The translations under genes and the position numbers were made by a program. A DNA stretch of 35,748 nt. It comes from Caedibacter sp. 37-49. Its GTDB lineage: Bacteria; Pseudomonadota; Alphaproteobacteria; Caedimonadales; Caedimonadaceae. Of the stretch, positions 14,951 to 24,793 are shown piece after piece (position 1 is the stretch's first letter; each line of letters begins with the position of its first letter). A model generated the notes under the pieces. That model saw only the letters and a list, made by a program, of their open reading frames with translations, was not told where the DNA came from and did not search any database. The DNA lies in assembly GCA_001898725.1 (NCBI GenBank), contig MKUV01000073.1, forward strand, positions 1 to 35,748. The letters are read 5' to 3'.

Positions 14951-15921
14951 TCCTTTAAAAGAGAGGTATCACCATACGAAAACTTCTGAATGCTTCCTGC
15001 CGCATTTTCTACAAGAAGAAAACCTTGATGATCTATCCCACGAGAAATTCCAACTACTTTACTTCCCCCTATATCAAGAGAAACTTTCTGATTTTTAAGT
15101 AAATCATACTTTTCCCATTCAGCTAGAAAAACTTCCAGGCCTTTATGATTAAATACCTCTAGACCTTCAAGCATGGTGAGTAATATATTTCCTATAATAA
15201 TATTGCGATCTAATTTTTCTTGAACAACATGCTCTAAAGAAATCCATGGTTGGTCAAGATCAACAAGTTCAATATCCTTCATATTTACATTTAAGCCAAT
15301 ACCTATAATTGCCTGACAATTCCCATAAGCTTCTCCCATTAACTCGATAAGAATACCTCCCATTTTTCGATTATTTATGTAAAAATCATTTGGCCATTTT
15401 AATTGTATTTTAATTTTAGGATTACACGCTTCAAGAGCATTTGCTGTTAATATAGCGACAACTAAACTAAGCCCTGACATTTCTCCGATATCTTTTTTAA
15501 AAACACCTGAGAAACTACAGTAGATATTGCGTCCAAAAGGCGATACCCATTTTCTTCCTAAACGACCTCGCCCCTTTGATTGATACTCAGAAAGACAAAT
15601 TGTTTGAGTTTTGAAGGGCATTTTGCTTTTTAAATAATGACTTGTTGATTCAAGTGATTCAAAAATTTCTAAAGAAATTTTTTTGTCTGAAAGAAAAGGC
15701 TCTATTTTCTTTTGATCCAATAACAGTAGGGGCTCTTTTAACTGATATCCTTGAGGCTTGGACTGAATATCAATGTTGTATTTGTGGAGCCGTTTAACAA
15801 CTTTCCAAACAGCTGTACGTGAAATTCCTAAAGCATTGCCAATATCAATACCAGAGTGACTTGTTCCATCATTGAGAATATTAAGAACTTGAGTGACTGT
15901 TGAAGAAAGTTTATGAGACAT
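14947..15921 (-). CDS. birA: Biotin-protein ligase and biotin repressor, bifunctional type
   Basis: The 324-residue enzyme makes biotinyl-AMP and attaches biotin to the acceptor lysine of carrier domains. The catalytic core shows the ESTSHYLK region, the biotinyl-AMP loop GRGRLGRKW (residues 117-125), KWPND (175-179) and RKMGGIL with the expected lysine. A C-terminal SH3-like domain ends the protein. Residues 1-62 form a winged helix-turn-helix (GIDIGNALGISRTAVWKVVK), so this is a class II BirA that can also act as a repressor. Many alphaproteobacteria have the short form without it. The stop overlaps the stop of the convergent biotin-domain gene. No biotin synthesis genes are in the window. 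Confidence 0.95.
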   Translation of the reverse strand: MSHKLSSTVTQVLNILNDGTSHSGIDIGNALGISRTAVWKVVKRLHKYNIDIQSKPQGYQLKEPLLLLDQKKIEPFLSDKKISLEIFESLESTSHYLKSKMPFKTQTICLSEYQSKGRGRLGRKWVSPFGRNIYCSFSGVFKKDIGEMSGLSLVVAILTANALEACNPKIKIQLKWPNDFYINNRKMGGILIELMGEAYGNCQAIIGIGLNVNMKDIELVDLDQPWISLEHVVQEKLDRNIIIGNILLTMLEGLEVFNHKGLEVFLAEWEKYDLLKNQKVSLDIGGSKVVGISRGIDHQGFLLVENAAGSIQKFSYGDTSLLKD

Positions 15922-16024
15922 TATACATTCAAGAATTAAAACAGTTAATAATATTCTTTTTCATATACAATATTTCGTACCAATTGATAAACATATCTAT
16001 GACAAAACTAAAAAAGCTTTTAAA

Positions 16025-16587
16025 TTAAGATTTTTTTAAGGGACAATCTAACATTTCTTCTCTTAAAATTGAATAGACATCCATATCCCAATGCTTATCA
16101 TGTCGGAATAAGCGTCCTCTAAGACATCCTTCAAACGTCATGCCAAGCTTTTGCATAACCCGTGAAGATGCTTTATTCTCTGAGATACACTAGGCCATAA
16201 TAAGATGAGGCTTTTGACTTTCAAAAGCATAATCCACGAGTGCTTGGGCCGCTTCAGTCATCAATCCTTGGCACCAATATTCCTTAGCCAAAGCATAGCC
16301 TAGTGACATTACATTATCTTTTTTTGCTGCCAACTACATCCAATCGTACCGATAACAAAATTTTTTTCTTTAAGTACAATGCCATATGGTTCTAATTCAC
16401 CTTGAGCATACTTTTTAAAAGCATAATTTTGTACAAACTCCTGCGTATCTGTCTGAGTTTTATGCGTCTCCCAAGTTACATACTTACTAACCTCTGAATC
16501 TTTAGCATAAGCATAAACATCCTCAACATCTTCAAGTGTTAAAGGTCTTAAATAAAGACGAGACGTTTTAATAAGCTTAAGGGTCAT
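16025..16587 (-). pseudogene. GNAT acetyltransferase pseudogene (RimJ/RimL-like)
   Basis: From ATG 16587 the reading MTLKLIKTSRLYLRPLTLED is the typical start of a RimJ/RimL-type N-acetyltransferase. The frame ends soon after GTIGCSWQQKKIM, at a run of seven T (A7 on the coding strand, 16319-16325). After shifting frame there, the family's continuation follows: LGYALAKEYWCQGLMTEAA, the acetyl-CoA-binding region. Then comes an in-frame TAG (16190-16192) where the family usually has a Trp or similar codon, and after it CISENKASSRVMQKLGM up to TAA 16025-16027. One frameshift and one nonsense codon make it a pseudogene; a slippery A7 could allow some readthrough, but the TAG would still stop it. 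Confidence 0.85.
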
Positions 16588-16617
16588 TTTTTACTCTACT
16601 CATTTTACATTTATAAA

Positions 16618-16647
16618 AAAAATGCCTTAACAAAATAAGGCATTTTT
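16618..16647 (-). terminator. Terminator of the division and cell wall cluster
   Basis: AAAAATGCCTTA (16618-16629) and TAAGGCATTTTT (16636-16647) form a perfect 12-bp stem with a 6-base loop. It starts 39 bases after the ftsZ stop in the direction of transcription, with T residues on its far side. It can also work in the plus direction. Confidence 0.8.
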
Positions 16648-16685
16648 AAAACTTTTTATGAACAAAAATTTAAGGAGATAAAAAC

Positions 16686-18146
16686 TTATTTTTTAGCACC
16701 TCGTCTTAAAAAGGTTGGAATTTCTAATTCCTTTTGTTCAGTATTTGCGGCCATCCCTTGAGCAGACAACTCTTGATCATCACTATCAAGTGAGTCAGTA
16801 ATAATCATAGGTTCAATTTCAGACTTCTGCGGTTTTGATCCTCTCATGGTTTCTGCAACTCTCTCAAAAAAGCCAAGTTTACGTGATTTTTGTGCCTCAA
16901 AATTAACTTCTTTATTCTCTCCAAATACCTGTCCTTCTTCAGTATCAAGAATAAGAGGTTTTGGTTCTTCTGAAGAAAAAGATTCTTCTGTAGGTTGCTC
17001 TCCCTCAAAAGCATTAACTTCATAATCATCAGGTTTATAAGTGGGATTAAAAAGATCGTTTTCTTCTTCTTTCTTACGCGTAAAAAAGCCATGGACAACA
17101 GACTTGTCGATTTTCGTCTCGTGCAAAACATTAGCTTTTTGTTTTGCTTCTTCAGCTTTTCTTGCTTTCATTGCTTCACTTTCAATGCCTGTCGCAACTA
17201 CAGATACACGCATACGACCATTCATTTGTTCATTAAAGGTTGAACCGAAAATGATATTCGCATCTGGATCAACTTCTTCACGAATACGGTTGGCAGCTTC
17301 ATCAACTTCAAACAAAGTCATGTCCATTCCACCCGTAATATTGATCAGTAGAGCTTGTGCACCCTTCATTGATACATCATCAAGCAAAGGATTTGAAATA
17401 GCTGCTTCTGCCGCTGCAATCGCCCGGCCCTCACCTTCTGCTTCTCCTGTGCCCATCATGGCCTTACCCATTTCCATCATAACGGCTCGAATATCAGCAA
17501 AATCAAGGTTGATAAGCCCCGGCATAATCATAAGATCAGTTATCCCACGAACACCAGAATGTAAGACGTCATCTGCCATTTTAAAAGCTTCAGCAAATGT
17601 TGTTTTATCATTCGCGACCCGAAAGAGATTTTGGTTAGGAATCACAATTAAAGTATCAACATACTGCGCAAGTTCCTCAATCCCATACTCAGCAGTTCTC
17701 ATACGATGACGCCCTTCAAAATGGAATGGCTTTGTCACAACAGCAACTGTGAGAATCCCTTGTTCACGAGCAAATTGAGCAACAACTGGAGCAGCTCCTG
17801 TCCCAGTTCCTCCACCCATTCCTGCTGTAATAAAGACCATATTGCTGCCCGTTAAGAGTTGAGATAATTCTTCATGTGATTCTTCAGCCGCAGCCCGTCC
17901 AACTTCAGGTCTTGAACCTGCGCCTAATCCTTGGGTAACTTTTGTCCCTAATTGGATACGATAAGGCGCTGCAGCTTGCTCTAGCGCTTGAGCATCTGTA
18001 TTGCATACAACGAACTCAACACCTTGTAGATTCGAACGTATCATGTTGTTAACGGCATTTCCTCCTGCTCCACCAACGCCAACAACTGTAATTTTTGGTT
18101 TCAACTCTACGTTTTGATGAACTGATGACGTGCTGGCTCTACTCAT
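16686..18146 (-). CDS. ftsZ: Cell division GTPase FtsZ
   Basis: The 486-residue tubulin homologue polymerises into the Z ring at mid-cell. The nucleotide site shows [15 protein letters not shown] (residues 21-35) and the tubulin signature [10 protein letters not shown] (111-120). The T7 loop reads [11 protein letters not shown] and supplies the catalytic Asp to the neighbouring subunit. After the core (to about 330) comes a long acidic linker. The C-terminal peptide [13 protein letters not shown] is the binding site for FtsA and other partners. It is the last gene of the cluster, 75 bases after ftsA, the largest gap in the operon, which could hold an internal promoter. Many alphaproteobacteria have lpxC next; here a GNAT pseudogene and birA follow. 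Confidence 0.98.
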   Translation of the reverse strand: MSRASTSSVHQNVELKPKITVVGVGGAGGNAVNNMIRSNLQGVEFVVCNTDAQALEQAAAPYRIQLGTKVTQGLGAGSRPEVGRAAAEESHEELSQLLTGSNMVFITAGMGGGTGTGAAPVVAQFAREQGILTVAVVTKPFHFEGRHRMRTAEYGIEELAQYVDTLIVIPNQNLFRVANDKTTFAEAFKMADDVLHSGVRGITDLMIMPGLINLDFADIRAVMMEMGKAMMGTGEAEGEGRAIAAAEAAISNPLLDDVSMKGAQALLINITGGMDMTLFEVDEAANRIREEVDPDANIIFGSTFNEQMNGRMRVSVVATGIESEAMKARKAEEAKQKANVLHETKIDKSVVHGFFTRKKEEENDLFNPTYKPDDYEVNAFEGEQPTEESFSSEEPKPLILDTEEGQVFGENKEVNFEAQKSRKLGFFERVAETMRGSKPQKSEIEPMIITDSLDSDDQELSAQGMAANTEQKELEIPTFLRRGAKK

Positions 18147-18221
18147 ATTTTTTCTCCAATTTGTCGATACTAAAGGGTCATTATTTTATTGATGCAGTCT
18201 AAAATATATTTTTATTAAATG

Positions 18222-19496
18222 CTACAAATTCTCACGCAACCAAGAGCCAATTTGACTAAAAAATTGATTAACTCCATTTTGGCCTTGTTTTTCAGGTAAT
18301 TCTGTCAAATTATTCTGCGTCGTTTTACCATACATCATAAGGCCAGCACAGGTTGAAAACATTGGGTTTCTCGATCCTTGTTCTAGGCCTAGTAAATGCA
18401 GAGGTTTTCCAAGACGACCTTGCTTTTCAAGAATCAAGTTAGCAAGTTGATTTACACCTGCTAATTGGCTTGCTCCCCCCGTTATCACTAATCTTTTACC
18501 TGCAATTTTATGAACGCCCGCTGCTTTTATACGATCTCTGATAAGCTCGAACGTCTCCTCAATTCTGGGACGAATAATTCGAACTAACTCACCTCTCGTT
18601 ATTTGGCTCCCTTTATGGTTTTCATCCTCTCCTATTTGAGGCACAACGATTTTTTCACGATCATCATTTGAAGACACCATTGCACTTCCATAAAGAGCTT
18701 TAAGGCGCTCAGCATGAATCATAGGTGTTGCAAATCCTCTAGCAATATCTGCCGTAACGTGCGCTCCACCAACTAGAATAGTATCTGTATAATAGAGCTG
18801 AGAATCATGAAAGACTGCAATAGAGGTTGTTCCTGCTCCCATATCAATTAATGTTGTGCCCAGTTCAAGCTCATCTTCAACTAATGTAGCAAGACCTGAT
18901 GCATAACTTGAAGAAACAAATCCTGAAACAGCTAGATGACATCTTTCAACACAAGCCGCAAAATTGCGCAAAATGGAAGGATGAACTGAGATAAGAGAGA
19001 TTGAAGACCGTAAAGTCTCACCAAACATTCCTCGAGGATCTTTAATCCCATGTGAATCGTCAATATCATAACCCATGGGAATCATATGAATAACATGATT
19101 ACCACTTCTTTCAACTTCTTGACATGCTTGTGCTGCGATCTTTTTGAGATCCGCAACATCAATAGCATGACCTGAAATATTTGCTTCTATTCGTAAAGAG
19201 TGGGCTTTAGTAATTGCAGGTGATACACTTAGAAAAACTTCTTGCAATGTTTCTTCTGCCATCTGTTCTGCTGCATGAATCGCTCTCACTACAGAGGCCG
19301 TTAATGCTTCCATATCAACAATCATTCCAGCTTTGAGTCCACGAGATGCCTGATGACCATAACCGATGATTCTAAGTTTCCCACTAGCATCTAAACGCGC
19401 AATTCCACAAGAAACTTTAGATGTCCCAATATCTAATCCAGCAATTGTATCCTTGACGGCTAATTTTCGATGTTTACGAAAAGATAAAAGGCTCAT
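18222..19496 (-). CDS. ftsA: Cell division protein FtsA
   Basis: The 424-residue actin-like ATPase anchors FtsZ to the inner membrane and recruits later division proteins. The actin-fold phosphate motifs are GLDIGTSKVSCGIA (near residue 20) and TTLIDMGAGTTSIAVF, and the adenosine motif is LVITGGASQLAGV. The last residues, VNQFFSQIGSWLRENL, form the amphipathic membrane-targeting helix. It begins 7 bases after ftsQ ends, in the conserved order ftsQ-ftsA-ftsZ. Confidence 0.97.
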   Translation of the reverse strand: MSLLSFRKHRKLAVKDTIAGLDIGTSKVSCGIARLDASGKLRIIGYGHQASRGLKAGMIVDMEALTASVVRAIHAAEQMAEETLQEVFLSVSPAITKAHSLRIEANISGHAIDVADLKKIAAQACQEVERSGNHVIHMIPMGYDIDDSHGIKDPRGMFGETLRSSISLISVHPSILRNFAACVERCHLAVSGFVSSSYASGLATLVEDELELGTTLIDMGAGTTSIAVFHDSQLYYTDTILVGGAHVTADIARGFATPMIHAERLKALYGSAMVSSNDDREKIVVPQIGEDENHKGSQITRGELVRIIRPRIEETFELIRDRIKAAGVHKIAGKRLVITGGASQLAGVNQLANLILEKQGRLGKPLHLLGLEQGSRNPMFSTCAGLMMYGKTTQNNLTELPEKQGQNGVNQFFSQIGSWLRENL

Positions 19497-19503
19497 GGTA
19501 TAC

Positions 19504-20379
19504 TCATGTTTGCTTTGATGATAATTTAACTTCAGCTGCTTCAGGAGCTAACTGGAAATAGACTTTATCCTCAAATCTCAAATCAATAGCAATAACATTT
19601 TTATCGCTGATCTTGCGACTTTCTTCTAGGTTTACAAAGTGCGTAAGGCTTTGTTTAATTTTTCCTTCTCCAAGCTTAAGCTTTAAACGGTTATCTAACA
19701 TGAGATCCCACCTTCTTTTCCCTAAATAAATTGCACCTGTCACTCTTCCAATAATAGTTGGAAACTCTCTTAAGACTGAAAATAATTGAGGCGCATTTTT
19801 AGGTGCTTCTTCTCCTGTTAAAATTGGCAAACTTTGGAAAGGACTATCTTTAGGAATTGCAAAATGATGACCTTGATCATCAACCAAATAAAATATTGCT
19901 TTTTGCTGCCATAAAGCAATTGGCTTATATTCTGCAAGCCGTACATAGATTGTAAAAGGCCAACGCCTTTGAACCGTTGCTGTTCGAACCCAAGATAAAG
20001 CCTCAAGGCGCTTTTTTATTTCATATAAATTTGATGCAAAAAGTGAATCTCCTTGTTGAATGTTAACAGCGTTCAGAATATCTTTCTGCAAAGTCAGACT
20101 TCGTCCTTCCACAATTAAATCATTAACTTGAAAACCAATTCGTTTAAAAAAAGTATGTCCTCTCAAAGTGACATTGTTCGCAAAAGCATCTATAGTTGTC
20201 ATTAAAGGTTTCCATAACAAGACACCACTTATTATGAGCGCTGCTAATGATATTAGCCGCCAATTTTTCTTATCTTTCCATAGAGGATAAGTTTGTGTCT
20301 TTGATGAAGACGTTCTCGCCATTGTTTTGGGTTTAGAACGAGGATTTAGTGAGGATATCGGGGATTTTCGATCATCCAT
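19504..20379 (-). CDS. ftsQ: Cell division protein FtsQ
   Basis: The 291-residue single-pass membrane protein links cytoplasmic and periplasmic parts of the divisome (with FtsB and FtsL). A basic N-terminal tail is followed by one membrane segment (about residues 41-60, SLAALIISGVLLW). A POTRA domain lies at about 84-151 (VNDLIVEGRSLTLQKDI to FTIYVRLAEYKPIALW), followed by the FtsQ beta domain. The start at 20379 lies inside the end of ddl (34-base overlap) and has GGAG 10 bases upstream. An internal Met at residue 20 is an alternative start just beyond the ddl stop. Confidence 0.94.
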   Translation of the reverse strand: MDDRKSPISSLNPRSKPKTMARTSSSKTQTYPLWKDKKNWRLISLAALIISGVLLWKPLMTTIDAFANNVTLRGHTFFKRIGFQVNDLIVEGRSLTLQKDILNAVNIQQGDSLFASNLYEIKKRLEALSWVRTATVQRRWPFTIYVRLAEYKPIALWQQKAIFYLVDDQGHHFAIPKDSPFQSLPILTGEEAPKNAPQLFSVLREFPTIIGRVTGAIYLGKRRWDLMLDNRLKLKLGEGKIKQSLTHFVNLEESRKISDKNVIAIDLRFEDKVYFQLAPEAAEVKLSSKQT

Positions 20380-21272
20380 TCCAACAAGTCTCCATAATTC
20401 ATCCCGTGATAGGCCACAATTTCAGGAACGAGTGATAAGGGGGTTAGTCCTGGTTGGGTATTCACTTCCAAAACATAAAATTTAGCGGGGTTTTGCGTAT
20501 CATCATATCTTAAATCCACTCTCGTTACGCCTTCACATCCAAGAGATTTATGCGCTTTGAGTGCCCATTCTAGCGCTTCTTGATAAGCATTTTCTGGAAT
20601 CGCCGCAGGCATAATATGCTCTGCATAACCATCTGAATATTTTGCGGTATAATCATAAAACTGCTGTTTAGGACGGATTTCAATGGCGCCTACTGCTTGA
20701 TCTCCTAAAATTGCGACTTGCACCTCTCGACCTGGGATATACACCTCAACTAAACATTGATCACCATACTGCCAATCTTTTTCAATATTTTTAAGATCTT
20801 TGTGAGTTTGAATAATATGGACACCTAAACTTGAACCTTCTCGTAAAGGTTTAATTACAAAAGGAAGTGGTAGAATTTCTTTTTCAAAAAGCTCTTTTAT
20901 CCTTACAACTTTTCCGTTAGGACAAGGGATGCCAGCTTCTCGAAAAACCTTTAAAGCCATTGGTTTATCCATAGCAAGAGCAGATGATAATGGACTTGAG
21001 TTTGTATAGGGAATACCTAAAATTTCAAACATACCTTGTAAACAACCATCCTCAACCCATCTCCCATGAAGCGAGCACATAAATATAACATCAGGCTTTG
21101 GATCAAGCATTTCAAGTAAGAAAGGTAAATTTCGTGTTAGCTCAATTGGAACAACATCATATCCACGTTCCTGCAAAGCATTCACAACACCACGTCCACT
21201 TGATAAAGAAACTTCTCGTTCTCCATTCCATCCGCCCATCAAAACGGCAACTCTTTTCTTGCCCTTAGTCAT
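20346..21272 (-). CDS. ddl: D-alanine--D-alanine ligase
   Basis: The 308-residue ATP-grasp enzyme makes the D-Ala-D-Ala dipeptide that MurF adds to the peptidoglycan precursor. Visible are VLMGGWNGEREVSLSSG at the N-terminus, the loop EGSSLGVH and YDYTAKYSDGYAEH, whose tyrosine is that of true D-Ala:D-Ala ligases. VTRVDLRYD and the metal-binding VLEVNTQPGLTPLSLVP are also present. With Tyr in the selectivity position and no D-lactate-type changes, ordinary vancomycin-sensitive termini are expected. The ATGA overlap with murB and the longer overlap with ftsQ show tight coupling. Confidence 0.96.
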   Translation of the reverse strand: MTKGKKRVAVLMGGWNGEREVSLSSGRGVVNALQERGYDVVPIELTRNLPFLLEMLDPKPDVIFMCSLHGRWVEDGCLQGMFEILGIPYTNSSPLSSALAMDKPMALKVFREAGIPCPNGKVVRIKELFEKEILPLPFVIKPLREGSSLGVHIIQTHKDLKNIEKDWQYGDQCLVEVYIPGREVQVAILGDQAVGAIEIRPKQQFYDYTAKYSDGYAEHIMPAAIPENAYQEALEWALKAHKSLGCEGVTRVDLRYDDTQNPAKFYVLEVNTQPGLTPLSLVPEIVAYHGMNYGDLLEWMIENPRYPH

Positions 21273-22213
21273 GCTGCTCTTGCTTCCACTGCATAATTTT
21301 TACTTGATCCAATACGTACTATTTCCCATCTAAGATCAACGCCTGAGGTTTCTTTAACGCGTCTTCTTACTGTTTCTCCTAAAATTTCTAGATCTTCTGC
21401 TGTTGCATCTCCAGTATTAATTAGGAAATTGCAATGTTTTTCAGAAACTTGAGCACCACCTATTTTGAGACCGCGACATCCGGCTTTATCAATAATTTCC
21501 CATGCCTTTAAGCCTTCTGGATTTGCAAAAGTGCTTCCTCCGGTTCGCGATTTTACAGGTTGGGCTTCTTCACGTTCTGCAAGTAAATTCTCAATACGCG
21601 CAGTTATTTCTTTTGAAGAACCTGATTTTGCTTTAAATCTAGCTCCTACAAAAATCCAATCATGAGGAATTTCGCAGTGACGATAAGAAAAGCCCATATC
21701 TTCAGCTGTCAGTTTATGGATTTTTCCTTGTCCATCAATAGCTAAGGCTGAAACCAAAATATCTTTTATTTCAGTTCCGTAACAACCAGCATTCATACGT
21801 AACGCTCCCCCAATAGTACCAGGGATCCCTGCTAAAAATTCTAAATTTTGTAAGCTTTCATCTTGAGCGACAAGAGCAAGAGTACGATCTAAAACACCTG
21901 CTCCTACTTCAATTTCATTACCTTGAACAACAATATTATTAAATCCTGACAAACGCATAACAACACCTTGAATGCCGCCATCTCGAACTAATAAGTTAGA
22001 TCCTACCCCAAGTGTAAAGATAGGAATTTCTTTAGATTTTTGCTTAAGGAAGAAGCTTAAATCTTCTAAGTCTTCAGGTTTATAAAGAATTTCCGCAGGA
22101 CCTCCAACTCGGAACCAAGTGAGTTTTGAAAGTTCAGCTCTTTCCGTGTAACGACCTCGGACAGAAGGTAATTTTTGTAGAAGGTTATGCATGTTATCCA
22201 TTATTTTACCCAT
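21269..22213 (-). CDS. murB: UDP-N-acetylenolpyruvoylglucosamine reductase
   Basis: The 314-residue FAD enzyme reduces UDP-GlcNAc-enolpyruvate to UDP-MurNAc with NADPH. The FAD-binding part has FRVGGPAEILYKPED, LGVGSNLLVRDGGIQGVV and AGIPGTIGGALRMNAGCYG. The catalytic serine is in SRTGGSTFANP. GLKIGGAQVSEKHCNFLIN and the compact size indicate the type II form without the extra tyrosine loop. The start at 22213 follows a good GGGGAG site; Met5 and Met8 are weaker alternatives. It overlaps murC by 8 bases and ddl by 4. Confidence 0.97.
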   Translation of the reverse strand: MGKIMDNMHNLLQKLPSVRGRYTERAELSKLTWFRVGGPAEILYKPEDLEDLSFFLKQKSKEIPIFTLGVGSNLLVRDGGIQGVVMRLSGFNNIVVQGNEIEVGAGVLDRTLALVAQDESLQNLEFLAGIPGTIGGALRMNAGCYGTEIKDILVSALAIDGQGKIHKLTAEDMGFSYRHCEIPHDWIFVGARFKAKSGSSKEITARIENLLAEREEAQPVKSRTGGSTFANPEGLKAWEIIDKAGCRGLKIGGAQVSEKHCNFLINTGDATAEDLEILGETVRRRVKETSGVDLRWEIVRIGSSKNYAVEARAA

Positions 22214-23675
22214 TTTTTTCTCCCCTCTTCGCCAATGAATTTTGATCCTGGTTGTTCCATTCTTTTAACTCTTCTGGTAAGGTTTGAGCCCACCCAGAAA
22301 TACTTCCAGCCCCTAAGCAAACAACCATGTCTCCTGAACTTCCTAATGTCATGATTGTTGGCGCAAGCTCTTCTTGCGATTGAATTGCAAGGACACTTTT
22401 ATGACCTTGCTTCATAATATCATTTACTAATTGCATATGATGCAAAGTAGGAATAGGTTCTTCACCTGCCGCATATATTGGGGCTACAATCACATGATCC
22501 GCTTCTTTAAAGCAAGTACAAAAACTATGATAAAGATCTTTTAATCGAGAATAACGATGCGGCTGTAAAACCGCAATAACTTTACCTTGTGAAACTTGCC
22601 GAGCTGTTTTTAAAACTGCTTCTATTTCAACAGGATGATGAGCATAGTCATCAATAATGGTGATTCCGTTTACTTCACCTGTTTTTGTAAAACGTCGTTT
22701 AACGCCTTTAAAACTTGAAAATCCTTTATTTATATCAACAGGATTAATGCCTAACTCTAAAGCGAGCGCAACAACAGCAAGAGAGTTTTGGACATTATGT
22801 TCACCAAACATGGAAAGATGCATCCTTGGAAGATGATTTACACGCGCAGCATTCTTACAAATCGTAAAAAAGCGATCAGAAATTCGAATATCAAATTGCG
22901 ACCCAGAAAGATTAAATTCGATATTCTCGGCTCTAATATCAGCATTTGACGATAACCCGTAAGTAACAATACGTCGATCAGTTAAGCGAGGTAATATTGC
23001 TTGGATTTCTGGATGATCAATACAAACAATTCCTAGACCATAAAATGGAATATTAGAAAGAAAGCTATAAAAGGCCTCCTTTAGAACTTCAAAAGAGCCG
23101 TAATGAATTATGTGCTCGGCATCAATGTTTGTCACGATCGCATGCGTTGCAGGAAGTTTTATAAAAGTACCATCGGACTCATCTGCTTCAACGATGATCC
23201 ACTCCCCCGATCCAAGTCTTGCATTTGTCCCATAAGCATTAATAATTCCTCCACTAATAACTGTAGGATCGAGACTTCCTGCTTCAAGTACAGTAGCACC
23301 CAAAGATGTTGTAGAGGTTTTTCCATGCGTCCCAGCAACAGCAATCGATGGTTTCAATCGCATTAACTCGGCTAACATTTCTGCGCGTCGAACAACTGGC
23401 AAAGATAACGAACGAGCTTTCTGAAGTTCAATATTGTCTGATTTTATATCAGAAGAAACGACAACAAGAGCAGCATCTTCAACATGCTGAGCTGCATGCC
23501 CTATAAAAACAGGAATTCCTAACTTCTTTAAACGTTGCACGTTAGCACTTTCAGCTATATCACTTCCTCGCACTGAATACTTAAGACTATGCAAGACTTC
23601 AGCGATACCACTCATTCCTATACCACCAATACCAACAAAATGGATGACGCCAACTGACTGTGGACACACTCTCAT
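22206..23675 (-). CDS. murC: UDP-N-acetylmuramate--L-alanine ligase
   Basis: The 489-residue Mur ligase adds L-alanine to UDP-MurNAc, the first amino acid of the stem peptide. The N-terminal UDP-binding Rossmann domain starts IHFVGIGGIGMSGIAEVL. The ATP loop is VAGTHGKTSTT (about residues 113-123). IVEADESDGTFIKL, IDDYAHHPVEI and VLQPHRYSRLKDL are typical of MurC. The length is normal. ATG overlaps the murG stop by 4 bases. Confidence 0.98.
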   Translation of the reverse strand: MRVCPQSVGVIHFVGIGGIGMSGIAEVLHSLKYSVRGSDIAESANVQRLKKLGIPVFIGHAAQHVEDAALVVVSSDIKSDNIELQKARSLSLPVVRRAEMLAELMRLKPSIAVAGTHGKTSTTSLGATVLEAGSLDPTVISGGIINAYGTNARLGSGEWIIVEADESDGTFIKLPATHAIVTNIDAEHIIHYGSFEVLKEAFYSFLSNIPFYGLGIVCIDHPEIQAILPRLTDRRIVTYGLSSNADIRAENIEFNLSGSQFDIRISDRFFTICKNAARVNHLPRMHLSMFGEHNVQNSLAVVALALELGINPVDINKGFSSFKGVKRRFTKTGEVNGITIIDDYAHHPVEIEAVLKTARQVSQGKVIAVLQPHRYSRLKDLYHSFCTCFKEADHVIVAPIYAAGEEPIPTLHHMQLVNDIMKQGHKSVLAIQSQEELAPTIMTLGSSGDMVVCLGAGSISGWAQTLPEELKEWNNQDQNSLAKRGEKNG

Positions 23676-24793
23676 AAAACTTTCGTCCTTCTTTTTTTTA
23701 TATTTTGGGTTAAAACGATATTCAAAATTAAATCTGCTAATGCTTCACTGGCTTTATGACTTTTAAGTCGATTTAAAGCTTCACTTGCCGCTAAAAGAAC
23801 TTCAGGTTTTTTAAGTGCTGCTTGTAAAATATAGTTAAGCCTTTGAACTGTAAAACAGGCCTGTGGAATAATCCAAGCTGCGCCTATATTCGCAAAATTC
23901 AAAGCATTTGCTGTTTGATGATCATCTTTTGCATACAGGTAGGGAACAAGAACAGCGGGCAGTCCTGAAGTTGCGACTTCACCGAGTGTTGAAGCTCCTG
24001 AACGACTAATCATAAAATTAATTGTTGAAAGAAGCTTGGGAATATCCTTAAAAAAGGGTCTCAAATCGACTGCAGCTTGGGTCTTTTTATAAGCTGCTCT
24101 TACAGATATAATCTCTTCTTCTCGACATTGATGAAAAATTTCAAGACGATGTTGCAAAGTTTCAGGTAAAAGACTTAAGGCTTGGGGGATAAGTGAATTA
24201 AAGACTTGCGCTCCTTGACTTCCACCAAGGATTAGTACTTTGAAAGTTTCATCTTTTCGAGATATATCGTAACGATGCTCATGAAGTCTTCCTATCATCT
24301 TACGTATAGGCAAACCTGTCATCTTGAGTTTTAAGGAAGGATATAAAGGTAAATTCTTTGTTTCAGGCCAAGAATAAGCAAGACACTTTGCAAAACGAGA
24401 AAAGAAATAATTTACTCGCCCCACAACAGCGTTTTGTTCATGTAAAACAAAGGGATATCTTAATAAAATTGCGGCTCCCAGAGCAGGAAGTGTTGGATAA
24501 CCTCCAAACATAACAACAACAGAAGGCTTGACACGCATTAACAGTCGGCAACAGTGAATAAAAGAAGTAATGAGAGAAATAGTAAAAATCAAAATGCCTT
24601 TTAAATTTTTCTGCAGCGGCTTAATAGAAAGAACTTGAATATTTTCCCAAGTTGAGGGCCAATAAGAAATGGCTCTGGAATCTGTTAGGATAAAAAGCCG
24701 TTCACCTTTTTCTTGAAGCGTTTCGCCAAGAGAAATAGCTGGAAATACATGTCCTCCTGTTCCTGCGCTTACAATAAGAATAGATTTATTCAT
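23672..24793 (-). CDS. murG: Lipid II-forming GlcNAc transferase MurG
   Basis: The 373-residue peripheral membrane glycosyltransferase moves GlcNAc from UDP-GlcNAc to lipid I, giving lipid II on the inner face of the membrane. The donor/acceptor loops are SAGTGGHVFPA (residues 9-19, with Ala where GGTGGH is usual), LHEQNAVVGRVN and ILGGSQGAQVFN. The UDP-GlcNAc site is SRSGASTLGEVATSGLP and DDHQTANA. The ATG at 24793 is chosen: AGGGGAAG lies just upstream and the start overlaps the ftsW stop by 8 bases. The open frame extends 13 codons further upstream but without support. Confidence 0.97.
   Translation of the reverse strand: MNKSILIVSAGTGGHVFPAISLGETLQEKGERLFILTDSRAISYWPSTWENIQVLSIKPLQKNLKGILIFTISLITSFIHCCRLLMRVKPSVVVMFGGYPTLPALGAAILLRYPFVLHEQNAVVGRVNYFFSRFAKCLAYSWPETKNLPLYPSLKLKMTGLPIRKMIGRLHEHRYDISRKDETFKVLILGGSQGAQVFNSLIPQALSLLPETLQHRLEIFHQCREEEIISVRAAYKKTQAAVDLRPFFKDIPKLLSTINFMISRSGASTLGEVATSGLPAVLVPYLYAKDDHQTANALNFANIGAAWIIPQACFTVQRLNYILQAALKKPEVLLAASEALNRLKSHKASEALADLILNIVLTQNIKKRRTKVL

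Noticed and set aside
17041-17709. Open frame of 222 codons on the plus strand
   Set aside because: It lies wholly opposite ftsZ, has no ribosome site and reads as low-complexity Ser/Ile/Ala, the usual shadow of a well-conserved gene.
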